The notes under the pieces were generated by a model that saw only the letters and a list, made by a program, of their open reading frames with translations, made no database searches and had not been told where the DNA came from. A DNA stretch of 64,000 bases from Cryptomeria japonica (lineage: Eukaryota; Streptophyta; Pinopsida; Cupressales; Cupressaceae): the NCBI RefSeq assembly GCF_030272615.1, contig NC_081412.1, positions 25,698,501 to 25,762,500 of the forward strand, given 5' to 3'. Numbering within the stretch: position 1 is the stretch's first letter; the number at the start of each line of letters is the position of its first letter. Shown here piece by piece: positions 55,701 to 57,320 of the stretch. A program made the translations under genes and the position numbers.

Positions 55701-56033
55701 CTGTTATTTATCAATGGAGCTTTTGTTTTTTCCCCGCCAAATGCAGGCCTGAGTTTGATGTCACGTGCCAAAGCTACACTAGATTTTGTTTATCTTAGCA
55801 TTTGTCTAGGTAAGTTTCTCAAATTTAACAGCTACGGGATGTTATGGATTAAAATAATTATCTTCCTATATAGGGTACCAAGTTTAGTGATTTTTTCCTG
55901 ACATATATTTATCCCAGAGATGCTGCAACTACATTACAAAATGGGGAGCGTCTTTGAATCACTATTGAAGAAATTCAAATACTGGCTATCAAAGAGTGGT
56001 GGTGTAATTCCAATTCCAAATATGATTTTGTAA
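4657..56033 (+). CDS. ABC1/UbiB-family atypical kinase, ADCK1-like (3' ten exons)
   Basis: Ten exons joined at canonical GT/AG sites (4657-4734, 29204-29270, 29436-29521, 29789-29839, 30158-30205, 52778-52904, 53085-53265, 55341-55591, 55747-55809, 55918-56033) total 1,068 nt with the frame kept throughout, giving 355 residues and a TAA. The protein contains ABC1 signatures in order: KVQYPGL-type start (VQYPGL), the ELDF-EAEN segment spanning exons 2-3, HGDPHPGN (catalytic loop), and VLLDHG (metal-binding loop, DFG equivalent). The family consists of atypical kinases or ATPases of mitochondria and plastids tied to quinone or lipid metabolism. Closest remembered relatives are animal ADCK1 and its plant (ATH9-like) counterpart; that sub-assignment is from memory. 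The ATP-binding Ala-rich loop and KxGQ region must lie left of the window. Exons are intact with no stops, so the gene looks functional despite introns of 24.5 and 22.6 kb full of transposons. Confidence 0.9.
5617..6388 (+). mobile_element. 772-bp non-autonomous hAT derivative
   Basis: Left end CTAAGTTACCGG, right end CTGGCAACTAAG; the two are imperfect inverted repeats (9 of 12). It is flanked by perfect 8-bp duplications. The first 150 bp carry repeated GGTAC words (GTACTGGTAC, AGGTACAGC) resembling hAT subterminal repeats. Near the right end a short acidic tail frame survives (6131-6196). It is inserted at the 3' end of the older hAT remnant on the minus strand. Confidence 0.7.
6131..6196 (+). 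pseudogene. acidic C-terminal tail of hAT transposase, remnant
   Basis: Frame reading NEIEANVDVDLDASDEEEYEY and stop. Acidic tails of this kind end plant hAT transposases of the DUF659 type. A possible preceding piece with EQEHIEELKQQEH lies at about 6011-6050. Too short to be functional. Confidence 0.4.
6397..7373 (-). pseudogene. hAT transposase, C-terminal remnant
   Basis: On the minus strand, pieces read WNKQVNQQIYVAAYQLNLKF, then RADEEVMNGLNKYIETM and KLRDPILDKLHLYK (7209-6949). Further on come SDLVFVQHNLHLY and NVIDLDDIYPHSKW, then an acidic end. This order (WN...LHAAAYxLNP, ...DLVFVQYNLRL, DLDDIYPxSEW) is that of the C-terminal dimerisation half of plant hAT transposases. Frames are broken and the N-terminal half is absent. 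The same family recurs at 10858-11190 and about 32280-33085. Confidence 0.65.
7374..7560 (+). mobile_element. possible E-family 5' end fragment
   Basis: CTTGTGACATTTTCACACATCGCACCAT followed by a GGGTACCCCCTC stretch closely matches the first 50-70 bases of E1 and E3 (TGTTGTGAC, CACACATCGCCCCAT, GGGGACCCC). Similarity fades after about 70 bp and no hairpin repeats follow. Confidence 0.45.
7857..8134 (-). pseudogene. gypsy gag N-terminus, truncated
   Basis: ATG at 8134, 30 bases after a primer-binding site. It opens MDSEVSMSDRDVKYYNRE and is charged and Glu/Asp/Lys rich, as gag starts of plant gypsy (chromovirus-like) elements are. Only about 70 residues look element-like before the frame leaves into unrelated sequence, so gag is truncated. 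Confidence 0.5.
8164..8174 (-). other. primer-binding site, initiator Met tRNA type
   Basis: On the minus strand TGGTATCAAAG follows the LTR end GGGATATTACA by one base. It matches the common TGGTATCAGAGC site for initiator methionine tRNA. It fixes the orientation of the LTR and gag as minus. Confidence 0.7.
8176..9540 (-). repeat. gypsy LTR (1.37 kb)
   Basis: The 3' end GGGATATTACA (minus strand) is fixed by the adjacent primer-binding site. The 5' end is set tentatively at TGATATAATT (9540). A minus-strand TATA box (TTATAAATAAGAGCC) lies at about 9231-9246. The inner part carries a duplicated 148-bp block. Internal sequences of a gypsy element flank it on both sides: gag to the left, integrase to the right. 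Confidence 0.65.
8536..8895. repeat. 148-bp direct repeat within LTR
   Basis: 8536-8683 and 8748-8895 are almost identical, from TCTCAACTCAACTGC to GAGAGTTACAAG, offset 212 bp. Each contains two copies of a short ATGCAG(C/T)GGGAGGAC word, which also occurs singly near 8509. Confidence 0.85.
9666..9968 (-). pseudogene. Ty3/gypsy integrase fragment
   Basis: The minus-strand frame contains FSWKGLKNDVLKYIKECHTC, QRNKDEHTLPA, LQPLPIPGNKWESISMDF and GLPRAQGKDSIY. This is the end of the integrase zinc-binding domain (second CxxC pair) and the first catalytic Asp (MDF) of chromovirus-type gypsy elements. The frame ends in a stop directly after KDSIYF, so the core is truncated. It lies upstream (minus strand) of the LTR 8176-9540. 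Confidence 0.8.
10033..10215. repeat. subterminal ACTCGGCGAGT repeats
   Basis: About ten imperfect copies of the near-palindrome AAACTCGGCGAGTTT or its half, spaced roughly 15-30 bp. Matching words occur at the other end of the element in degraded form. Confidence 0.75.
10404..10451. repeat. GC-rich hairpin pair
   Basis: AAGGGGCAATGCCCCTT followed by GACCCC and then a second palindrome-like TTGGGGGTGCTGCCCCCAA. The same design occurs in the gypsy element at about 42505-42612. Confidence 0.6.
10858..11190 (+). pseudogene. hAT transposase C-terminal end
   Basis: 110-residue frame with VNDLVFVQYNLRLQ, LDLDDIDAYSDW and an acidic tail (DDIEEEEDDEE). This is the very end of the hAT dimerisation region. 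It is open to its stop, but the catalytic parts are missing. It may be a spliced last exon in the parent element. Confidence 0.65.
11630..13914. other. no gene seen
   Basis: AT-rich sequence with no convincing frame, RNA gene or element end. The 13150-13450 part is rich in AATAAA/TTAAATA words like the U3 parts of the nearby LTRs, but no boundaries can be set. Confidence 0.5.
13915..14091 (-). pseudogene. short unknown frame next to LTR
   Basis: 58 codons starting at an ATG 15 bases beyond the LTR end at 14107 (minus strand). It opens MSNAPRSFSLKKWVKKLG and contains NHEKFLATNVVSNPATM. It stops at TAG, and the following sequence stays codon-like in shifted frames to about 13620. It could be the start of a decayed gag. 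No family recognised. Confidence 0.3.
14107..15368 (-). repeat. gypsy-like LTR (related to 8176-9540)
   Basis: The minus-strand end GGGGATATTACA matches the end of the LTR at 8176. A minus-strand AATAAATAGGGGAGGAGCC at about 15238-15256 is a TATA candidate, and AATAATATT-rich U3 sequence lies at the right. The right limit is inferred from where E2 sequence resumes (about 15369). No primer-binding site like that of the sister LTR is seen. It truncates the 3' end of E2. Confidence 0.5.
15369..15888 (-). mobile_element. E-family element E2, 3' part
   Basis: Continues E2 on the far side of E1. It matches E3 (about 45818-46333) closely, for example CATAGACACCATCAGG, AATCAACAAACTGCTAGTAG and GGGGCTTATATAGTGCCCA. 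It carries the second TATA box of E2 (15813-15820, minus). The last 430 bp, including the CAACA end, are missing next to the gypsy LTR. Confidence 0.85.
15884..15888. repeat. E1 target duplication, left
   Basis: AAACC, repeated at 23140-23144 directly after the CAACA end of E1. It is the left part of the telobox palindrome of E2. Confidence 0.85.
16333..17922 (+). repeat. phased hairpin array of E1 (11 units)
   Basis: Eleven copies of a roughly 32-bp imperfect inverted repeat, arms GCTCCTGTCCCT and AGGGACCAGGGCGAT with a 4-6 base loop. The GCT of each begins at 16335, 16501, 16667, 16708, 16876, 17041, 17218, 17394, 17559, 17726 and 17891. Spacing is 165-168 bp except for two steps of 176-177 and one of 41. 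Spacers are only weakly alike (GAATATAAATTGAAG, GGACGTCCA words). Confidence 0.9.
18160..18221 (+). promoter_or_regulatory. paired AAGTCGGCC boxes, E1
   Basis: AAGTCGGCC at 18160-18168 and 18213-18221, start to start 53 bp. The second lies 23 bp before the CTATATATG box. The same pair and spacing occur in E2 and E3. Confidence 0.75.
18245..18252 (+). promoter_or_regulatory. TATA box 1 of E1
   Basis: TGCGCTATATATGAAGG. It sits upstream of the long frame and has equivalents in E0, E2 and E3 (GCGC or GAGCGC next to TATATA). It probably drives the embedded gene. Confidence 0.65.
18656..18863 (+). other. probable leader intron of E1 gene
   Basis: GAG/GTATGG donor and TTGTGTAG/G acceptor bracket 208 bp of AT-rich sequence directly before the ATG at 18866. 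The acceptor TTGTGTAG is conserved at the same place in E2 and E3. Inferred; not shown. Confidence 0.5.
18866..21622 (+). CDS. unknown 918-residue protein of E-family element
   Basis: ATG chosen because it directly follows a conserved splice acceptor; an in-frame upstream start at 18827 would lie in the intron. Residues about 1-510 are folded-looking: a KFREVPYIGKPSPVARRIIE segment, ECARHYNPQSRTI, SEEAISEAFHLP, and W/F-rich blocks (FYFEKWMFYFIQ, GAWFIQFPKFTYI). Residues about 550-620 are a Ser/Lys/Arg-rich linker (KRKERSKKKESSKKK), nuclear-localisation-like. The C-terminal third is acidic then coiled-coil-like. No reverse transcriptase, integrase or transposase motif. Clearly related to the decayed frames at 60690-63913. 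Possibly related to the putative plant-transposon or plant-mobile-domain proteins, but this is not established. Confidence 0.75.
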   Translation: MATPKAGASTSRSALMKEDQKTEEVETKIVSKWSNIGDTNLGNFSTKKFREVPYIGKPSPVARRIIESGIIKAAGFPPAIQCHELMIECARHYNPQSRTIVSNEGNTLAYLSEEAISEAFHLPKHRDMIYKSIEGARSVYDDDPDACLSIINKNWLLKSRPRLSKVPNTPHRIDFQEEYRDLITMLNRVTGAPHAFYFEKWMFYFIQVIVQGKGTIHWARIISHCLDVQLRRLRATKSFHMSSYVIYALIRSVEYAGLPHRGVIGRGPSEVRACESYTYLHHPPGKNYKLVNDTFTMNITRTLQGGIHNRLSQDAQEFIKRYGAWFIQFPKFTYIRVHGCPLPPYMLPRYPTDRIVLLEVTRQLAAYVKAFRHRHQNGVQVPIILGNSVEVCPNVLAMDDAEKELALYSFSSFAWRNSFDPHGHLEETVGRRFRHKHQIEDFMMNLLDDLEVKRKIHSRLPLDFIRKCRIYRVADQAQDNGRHIQSSYDRESKTISLNWNEPEAVDLDDLMAPVLSCTRRWVDVQHQKLREQGIAMSFTLEEKPAEGGASVSEGNPNPRNSGEGNLRCASEGNLHPRGSKRKERSKKKESSKKKQGANKDQTPGTSSRPEDRTVRVEESMESMVQNDRQEEGQAQHVSSDGSLQDYDLDNDNEMPSPPRQEEIVHKEIQVQETRSNIPDWLKERLTKVIVIEDEDSAIDLESLVGRSHVITEKKKATKMSKMIRDETGSRKLQIATPAADKYEGEILAEDYHIQTIELGPSTAEQTMDDATDTFEALKDKLREEVEKNRKLEREVGAWRTYFSHINEPLGRQDPVRSPVQALPLQSINEAERFRNLVQRTCSWMDRSHTVAIEFVTKMSKIIHQAIQVLEIIHRLMATVAAFAHTKDVVIPVLKVIRHTSRRILAQERILEGDSHSLF
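21623..22087 (+). pseudogene. in-frame continuation after TAG of the E1 protein
   Basis: The 918-residue frame ends SHSLF then TAG, and the same frame stays open for 154 more codons to TGA at 22087. The extension includes VKEVINPIQDRVFEVLRTI and a helical, acidic region. Uninterrupted codon-like sequence suggests the ancestral protein was about 1,073 residues and the TAG is a single mutation; readthrough is possible but unsupported. The decayed relative downstream has a matching tail. Confidence 0.6.
22190..22207. promoter_or_regulatory. double-telobox palindrome, E1
   Basis: AAACCCTAATTAGGGTTT, perfect, about 64 bp upstream of the second TATA-like box (CTATTTATACCC at 22271). Confidence 0.75.
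22271..22280 (+). promoter_or_regulatory. TATA box 2 of E1 (LTR-type promoter)
   Basis: GCTATTTATACCCCC followed by a TCATTT-rich start, equivalent to TATATAAGCCCCGACTC in E2 and E3. It lies about 860 bp before the CAACA end and probably marks the U3/R boundary of the LTR. Confidence 0.55.
23450..23746 (-). pseudogene. short residual frame in E2
   Basis: 98 codons with RATSSSLASTRIAFFDQ and ATSSNPVFQGKVH. At the DNA level it is built of about four degenerate 40-bp repeats around GAGGTCGCCCTTGTC (23525-23640). E3 has the same arrangement at 46603-46878. It occupies the place of the long E1 frame, so E2 and E3 either lost that gene or never had it. The splice acceptor TTTTGTGTAG lies just upstream. 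Confidence 0.4.
24570..25686 (-). repeat. phased hairpin array of E2 (9 units)
   Basis: Units read on the plus strand as GCTCTGGTCCCTTAGAG / AGGGACAGGAGC. The GAGC of each ends at 24599, 24767, 24931, 24975, 25141, 25308, 25474, 25650 and 25685. Spacing is 164-168 bp with one step of 176 and two short steps of 44 and 35. Confidence 0.9.
26102..29203. other. no gene seen; intron sequence
   Basis: AT-rich, no element ends, no convincing frame. A possible GC-biased patch at 28560-28620 has no interpretation. Includes the acceptor of visible exon 2. Confidence 0.55.
29204..29270 (+). CDS. ABC1 kinase, visible exon 2
   Basis: 67 bp after TTACAG, donor GTAAGG. It reads IFPEYQFEWIVPEFEK and continues to KEL plus one base. 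This is the FPEY/WLV-EF segment typical of the ADCK1-like group, directly continuing exon 1 in phase. Confidence 0.9.
29436..29521 (+). CDS. ABC1 kinase, visible exon 3
   Basis: 86 bp after ATCCAG, donor GTATAA. It completes LDFIQEAENAERTRRNF and ends VPHIFW. The split codon across the intron restores the aspartate of the conserved LDF. Confidence 0.9.
29789..29839 (+). CDS. ABC1 kinase, visible exon 4
   Basis: 51 bp after TCTCAG, donor GTATGG. It reads DFTRTQVLTMEFMHGCK. The VLTMEF motif is the hinge-like strand of ABC1 proteins. Confidence 0.9.
30158..30205 (+). CDS. ABC1 kinase, visible exon 5
   Basis: 48 bp after ATACAG, donor GTTGGT. It reads IDNLECLLGAGLNPRK. It precedes the 22,572-bp intron. 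Confidence 0.85.
31121..31505. repeat. 198-bp diverged tandem duplication
   Basis: TCTGGCAACCTC at 31121 and TCTGGCAGCCTC at 31319 start two copies. Each contains GTGATCCAA, GAATTTATTGTG or similar, and TTTTTGCTACT(G/A)TTGTTGG. Roughly 80-85 percent alike by eye. Confidence 0.75.
32280..33085 (-). pseudogene. hAT transposase remnant
   Basis: The minus strand gives HIHAAAYYLNPKLFFIDS, then ANEDAISKIHTCIERI and a region like the DLVFVHYNL end, with several stops and frameshifts. It matches the order of the remnant at 6397-7373. The solo LTR at 33091 interrupts its upstream side; hAT-like sequence may resume at 34944-35060 but is not certain. Confidence 0.55.
32281..32436. repeat. 81-bp tandem duplication
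   Basis: GTCAACTTGTTATGCTTATT at 32281 and GTCAACTTATTGTGCTTGTT at 32362 start two copies, each ending TTGTGTTCACACTCAAAA. It lies within the hAT remnant. Confidence 0.8.
33091..34938. mobile_element. solo LTR, 1,848 bp
   Basis: Starts TGTAAGACAC and ends ATGCCAACA, flanked by perfect AAATA duplications (33086-33090, 34939-34943). It contains CACCACTGAGAGGGGTGAATC near the start and many ACCGGTT words. A local repeat of AGGGCACCAACCCAAGGAGC lies at 33366-33500. No internal coding domain. By recall, similar LTR starts are frequent in conifer retrotransposons. Confidence 0.75.
35548..37494 (-). pseudogene. hAT transposase, main part (DUF659 and dimerisation)
   Basis: Begins within the N-terminal BED-like zinc-finger region at the gypsy insertion (KHCKFW, where the second Cys would be expected at W). 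It continues with a 288-codon block holding MDGWTDISHRPLINVMVTCV, FLRAVDCTGHRKDADFQF and VVIDAAHVC, which is the DUF659 domain. WTPCVHSMNNALKDMG and PIETR follow, then TAA and SYFILSERMIELQEALQ in the same frame. The C-terminal part (AAFALNPKWY, then WSTYSFIHSLKRNKL, the hAT dimerisation signature) is reached after frameshifts near 36200 and 35840. It ends EESNSSSEEF-like acidic DD and stop at 35548. Inactive by at least two stops and two shifts. Confidence 0.85.
37495..37806 (+). repeat. 5' LTR
   Basis: 312 bp, TGTTGACGGGAATAATC to AGTGAGGTAAACA. Only a handful of differences from the 3' copy are visible by eye (for example GGCAGTC/GGCGGTC, GACTTTTAATG/GACATGTAATG, TGTTTACCC/TGTATACCC). Confidence 0.92.
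37809..37822 (+). other. primer-binding site
   Basis: TGGCGCTGCTGCCG begins three bases after the LTR (TT spacer). It resembles the TGGCGCCGTTGCC-type site of Tat and Athila gypsy elements. Confidence 0.6.
37869..38240 (+). CDS. gag N-terminal frame of gypsy element
   Basis: 123 codons opening MGQPLPKGTSSNTDEDHQEL, with helical segments AIETHVRREATIEAVPED and LLAQAFLALQNRREDT, ending basic. It lies directly after the primer-binding site and is in a different frame from the next gag block, so either a separate small protein or gag broken by a frameshift. Confidence 0.55.
   Translation: MGQPLPKGTSSNTDEDHQELFEGERALTKDFSCILQVAIETHVRREATIEAVPEDAVWSTLGVSPAVNRLMSNLPKLLAQAFLALQNRREDTYRENRRQHILREFHERQDDGRREDQRRTNNP
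38326..39123 (+). pseudogene. gag, first part with in-frame repeats
   Basis: The frame contains basic segments (LEQRVERRRRLRQL), then three in-frame repeats of 27, 25 and 27 residues starting LTPQREDHRREPGTG, then KQKLPKFNGDSKDDPARHC, the start of the retrotransposon gag domain. It ends at TAG (39121) where a tryptophan codon would fit. The same frame continues in the next feature. Confidence 0.7.
38686..38920 (+). repeat. 81/75-bp coding tandem repeat
   Basis: Three units starting CTCACGCCACAAAGGGAGG at 38686, 38767 and 38842. The middle one is 6 bp shorter. Steps are multiples of three, so the frame is kept. Confidence 0.9.
39211..41430 (+). CDS. gag-protease of gypsy element, pol deleted
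   Basis: Open for 739 codons; the start shown is the first codon after a TAG at about 39199, and the true frame begins upstream. It carries the gag domain core (TWDELKKAFEKEF, YGRRLKELV, RWFVEGLNP). Four CCHC zinc knuckles have first Cys at about residues 167, 186, 262 and 285, all C-x2-C-x4-H-x4-C. An aspartic protease has the active-site motif VDGGSG at about residue 457 and ILGRGWL further on. After about residue 650 the frame passes into an integrase-end-like segment (YGKEVVVPIEFV) and stops. Reverse transcriptase, RNase H and the integrase catalytic core are missing. Confidence 0.85.
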   Translation: MDKTAVTTWDELKKAFEKEFRLLRDDNEIVLEIYGTKQGKEETVRAYGRRLKELVGKMESQPADGLKKRWFVEGLNPKLRRKMKIVPPTSYDDAYNRAMDLESENKTAKKKKNRSSSSSEDDTSEEGSSSDEKPKKKVTALQKDMERMLKEFKTMKGTTSKDDELWCTDCKESGHTKGVCPKKAFCDICQIMGHSTKECPYNLKARNQQVLFAHEQPSTSDSNNNASSGGYRGNQRGGRGNNNNSTRNRVQYDAKGRPMIQCRACNQWGHYARECNNNDTAQKLCRWCGPGDHEDADCPKSGVGANLIDIEGNTRGKEAILALTRGQAKEARYPHPRTEKQRMTEAREEIERAMKAQWGETHESSGPYCTDAERNIVRQMLQMEVPVKLEDLLHTIPQLGTVLLGTKVDKPKPRDMDAPILGSSATNPVVLTVNNGRHPAVVEMGILGTILTDTIVDGGSGVNVLSEDTWKKLGKPSLWPPTFNLLGADQHGIKPLGMLMAQQVTVGAQPFVLDFVVIPLKQKGYDAILGRGWLVAAKANHNWKRNTLSMESGGKKFTIDLRTQLVSEELASSSGSEFERENDPRDEGREGMDPDAEGILKIGGCCSEDDTDSLNGLFHWQQEDYEMFSSSCNVLSVEGEEPDQYPPEYREYWKGDAPNLGDVNNPKRVGNDWNPVWKAAAFKIFIILLLMYGKEVVVPIEFVVPGFRMAMENKLATNRFKLKPYHAKRAGDPRGRTDT
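41595..42325. repeat. poly(A) runs and CCACCG-rich tandem repeat
   Basis: Runs of 8-15 A occur at about 41600, 41665, 41740, 41767 and 42317. Between them, 41796-41985 holds about ten degenerate units around GGTGGAACCACCGACGGTGG, where each unit is itself inverted-repeat-like (CCACCG/CGGTGG). The tract is in the gypsy element between protease and the coiled-coil frame. Confidence 0.8.
42505..42612. repeat. GC-rich hairpin repeats in gypsy element
   Basis: Three to four palindromic units of the form GGGGCGCTGCCCCTCGACCCC, GGGGGCTGCCCCAGACCCC and GGGGGCGTTGCCCCCAGACC in tandem. The same design is in the deleted hAT at 10404-10451. Confidence 0.75.
42876..43160 (+). pseudogene. decayed coiled-coil frame of gypsy element
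   Basis: Opens MATSRHDWYALRNSEY. Heptad-like Glu/Arg/Leu-rich sequence follows (REELTTRLEAIVA, TQELDAERAARVAIEDK, LVEAETEKRVLQ), interrupted by TGA, TAG and TAG. Extra coiled-coil frames before the 3' LTR are known in Tat-type plant gypsy elements. The stops fit C-to-T type decay. Confidence 0.6.
43350..43360 (+). other. polypurine tract
   Basis: GGGGGGGATGA directly before the 3' LTR start at 43361. Confidence 0.7.
43361..43672 (+). repeat. 3' LTR
   Basis: 312 bp, same length as the 5' LTR and nearly identical, followed by the CCTTT duplication. Confidence 0.92.
43673..43953 (-). pseudogene. hAT transposase, N-terminal part
   Basis: ATG at 43953. It opens MSAQGMSEDDMEIHS, acidic, followed by FDPKYNICDTEWFNSISRVN and FLFWREK up to the insertion. 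On removing the gypsy element and one copy of CCTTT the frame continues directly into 37489 and downwards, so the insertion split a then-continuous gene. Confidence 0.8.
44831..44934. repeat. 52-bp perfect tandem duplication
   Basis: CATCTCATGGGAGATGC at 44831 and 44883; both copies run through TAGACTGATCTAATGTGCTCT. Confidence 0.9.
44911..45300 (-). pseudogene. possible PPR-repeat protein fragment
   Basis: 129-codon minus frame with VVLANALIGYDAE and AGMLNARKIFNPYASMHNVV, which resemble the helix pairs NALIDMYAKCG and ARKVFDEMPERNVV of pentatricopeptide repeats. Repeat spacing is irregular, so this would be a decayed piece. The opposite strand is also open over this stretch, so the call is tentative. 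Confidence 0.35.
46259..46267 (-). promoter_or_regulatory. TATA box 2 of E3
   Basis: On the minus strand CACTATATAAGCCCCGACTC, a strong TATA box about 70 bp downstream of the palindrome, equivalent to 15813-15820 in E2. Confidence 0.65.
46331..46348. promoter_or_regulatory. double-telobox palindrome, E3
   Basis: AAACCCTAATTAGGGTTT, perfect. Confidence 0.75.
46603..46878 (-). pseudogene. short residual frame in E3
   Basis: Opens MKCCVGIKLPTLKAGGSTSR. E1 has KCCVGMATPKAGASTSR across its splice acceptor and start, so this is the same start region. It then turns into ATSSSLASTRTAFF repeats as in E2 and stops after about 91 codons. The bulk of the E1 protein is absent. Confidence 0.55.
47348..47358 (-). 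promoter_or_regulatory. TATA box 1 of E3
   Basis: On the minus strand GAGCGCTCTATATATGGGG, matching TATA box 1 of E1 and E2. Confidence 0.65.
47383..47444 (-). promoter_or_regulatory. paired AAGTCGGCC boxes, E3
   Basis: GGCCGACTT (plus-strand reading) at 47383-47391 and 47436-47444; start to start 53 bp; the nearer lies 24 bp from the TATA box. Confidence 0.75.
47690..49136 (-). repeat. phased hairpin array of E3 (11 units)
   Basis: Units read on the plus strand as CGCTGTGGGCCCTCTCTGAG / AGGGTCAGGAGCGAT. The C of AGC falls at 47719, 47886, 48053, 48090, 48256, 48422, 48589, 48755, 48931, 49097 and 49134. Steps are 165-168 with one of 176 and two of 37. Both arms differ from E1 (GGGCCC and GGGTC versus GGTCCC and GGGAC) while the stem is kept. 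Confidence 0.9.
49569..50545. other. no gene seen
   Basis: AT-rich intron sequence without recognisable coding domains or element ends. Confidence 0.5.
50546..51281. repeat. 368-bp tandem duplication
   Basis: ACTTATAAAGATTC at 50546 and 50914 start two copies that share GGTCTTTGTAAAGGCTTCC, TCAGTCTTCAAACTCC-type and TTTAAACTCTTNCTTAAG blocks. Well over 90 percent alike by eye. Frames across both copies are open for about 80-130 codons but have no recognisable domain. Confidence 0.85.
51282..52777. other. no gene seen
   Basis: Intron sequence with short open frames only and no domain recognised. It ends at the acceptor of visible exon 6. Confidence 0.5.
52778..52904 (+). CDS. ABC1 kinase, visible exon 6 (catalytic loop)
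   Basis: 127 bp after TTGTAG, donor GTATGC. It reads VAQALVEVFAEMIFVHG, then HGDPHPGNILV, the catalytic loop with the conserved Asp and Asn. It ends in a split codon. Confidence 0.92.
53085..53265 (+). CDS. ABC1 kinase, visible exon 7 (metal-binding loop)
   Basis: 181 bp after TCCCAG, donor GTATGT. It opens with VLLDHGIYRELDESFR and contains FCRLWKALILLD and VIFTGRTID. LLDHG is the DFG-like motif of this group. It leaves two bases of the next codon. Confidence 0.92.
53266..55340. other. intron between exons 7 and 8
   Basis: Contains a GACTCAGCGAGTCTGCTCAG / CTGAGC-rich palindromic patch (53918-53960) and a CCCATACCTGTAC cluster ending CGGTAACTTAG (54045-54142). That cluster resembles the ends of the hAT derivative at 5617-6388. 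A matching opposite end was not found. No gene. Confidence 0.45.
55341..55591 (+). CDS. ABC1 kinase, visible exon 8
   Basis: 251 bp after ATCTCAG, donor GTAACA. It encodes SKSGLGESMPTEDRKR through DFMEG-like EFMEGLPRDMLTVLRTDG to GAPQRIRLLANAKYAV, a long conserved C-terminal block of the ADCK1-like group. An upstream CAG at 55315-55317 would give a longer in-frame start but breaks the phase with exon 7. Confidence 0.9.
55747..55809 (+). CDS. ABC1 kinase, visible exon 9
   Basis: 63 bp after ATGCAG, donor GTAAGT. It reads GLSLMSRAKATLDFVYLSICL plus one base. Phase matches exon 10, and also a possible alternative acceptor at 56520. Confidence 0.75.
55918..56033 (+). CDS. ABC1 kinase, last visible exon
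   Basis: 116 bp after ATCCCAG, ending in TAA. It reads EMLQLHYKMGSVFESLLKK and ends IPIPNMIL. A candidate poly(A) signal AATAAA follows at 56206. Confidence 0.75.
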
Positions 56034-56936
56034 AGAGAATTATTTTTCACGCGATGAGATTACTACAGCAAATTTGATTTTGTAAATGGAATTCAATCTT
56101 ATGCAATGGCAAACTACTACATGAGAGATGTCATACGGCAGACTTGTAATTTAGTAATTGTTTTTGTATGCATCTTTCAATTATTTTTGCAAATCTATAA
56201 TAGGCAATAAAATTTGTATTATTAAATTTTATATTATTTAATATCTTAATTCTTTTTATTGAATATTAAATTGGGGAATCATTGAAACCTGTTTGCTGCT
56301 TCTTGGCTTCCTCAATCCTAGTTATTATGTTTACATATATTTGATATCTGAGAGACCAGATCACATTAGTGTCGGTATTTTTTCTTATATATAAAATATT
56401 AAAATTATAATGTAGTGATCATGTTATTTTATTTTGAATGCTAGTGATACTTTTATATAATAAGATAAACTGTTAATCTACCCTTACATTTAGAAGACAA
56501 TTTTTTTCTTTCTTTGGTCAGAGGGTGCGTCAATTAGTGACAGAGAAGCTTTAGTACGATTGCTTTTACAATTCTTTAGCAGGTTCTTCTCTTCAAAATT
56601 TATAACTGGAAACATGTATCAATTCACTTTCTTTTGTGACATTGAGGGTCTAAAGTTAAGGCCAAAAACATACACATATATTAACACATTGAGGAGATTT
56701 TCATTTGTTCAAAAGCAATATAGACACATAATTGCAACATAAATAATTATTTTAGTATGCGATTTTTTCCATCTGTAGTATAGATGAGCATTTGCCTTTA
56801 TTTTTTATTCAGTATTTTTTTATGTGTTAGATGGATAGTAGCATAAATTGTTGTTTTCAATATGAATCTTCATGTTTACAAGCAAAACAATGTGAAGTTT
56901 TTAGCTAGATCAATTTACATTATCATTATCAAAATT
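56034..56936 (+). other. 3' flank of ABC1 gene with poly(A) signal
   Basis: AATAAA at 56206-56211, 173 bp after the stop, is a candidate poly(A) signal. At 56520 a TTGGTCAG acceptor precedes a frame EGASISDREALVRLLLQFF that is in phase with exon 9, so an alternative last exon is possible. Confidence 0.4.
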
Positions 56937-56959
56937 TAGGAATAGGATCGCCACCTTGA

Positions 56960-57320
56960 GACCCCAAAACCTTATGGCATATCATTTCAAGACACCCTCT
57001 TGGATTGATTAAATCAATATGATAGGAAACGAGACAATCGTAATGGATATGTTAGCATTAATAAGGCTAAACAACATAACCAAAAACCATAGTAGCCCTC
57101 GTGAGCATAGAAGGTAGTTATATGAATGTCCTTTTTATCCAAGTATATCTAATGATATACAAAGTATAAATCTATTTTCAAAATGAAATAGGCCCCATTG
57201 AATTCATCAAGTAGATCATCAATCAAAGGAATTGAGAACTTATCATTATTTTGTTTAATTCCCAACAATCCATGCATAAATTTTGAGAACCATAATTTTT
57301 CAACAAGAAATACTAGATAA
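56960..57320 (-). pseudogene. Ty3/gypsy reverse transcriptase fragment
   Basis: Minus-strand reading gives NNDKFSIPLIDDLLDEFNGA, YFILKIDLYF, then a stop and DIHITTFYAHEGYYGFW and LALLMLT. These match the RT pattern ([37 protein letters not shown]). Several substitutions and stops; the YxDD region is not found. No LTRs seen nearby, so an old remnant. Confidence 0.7.
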
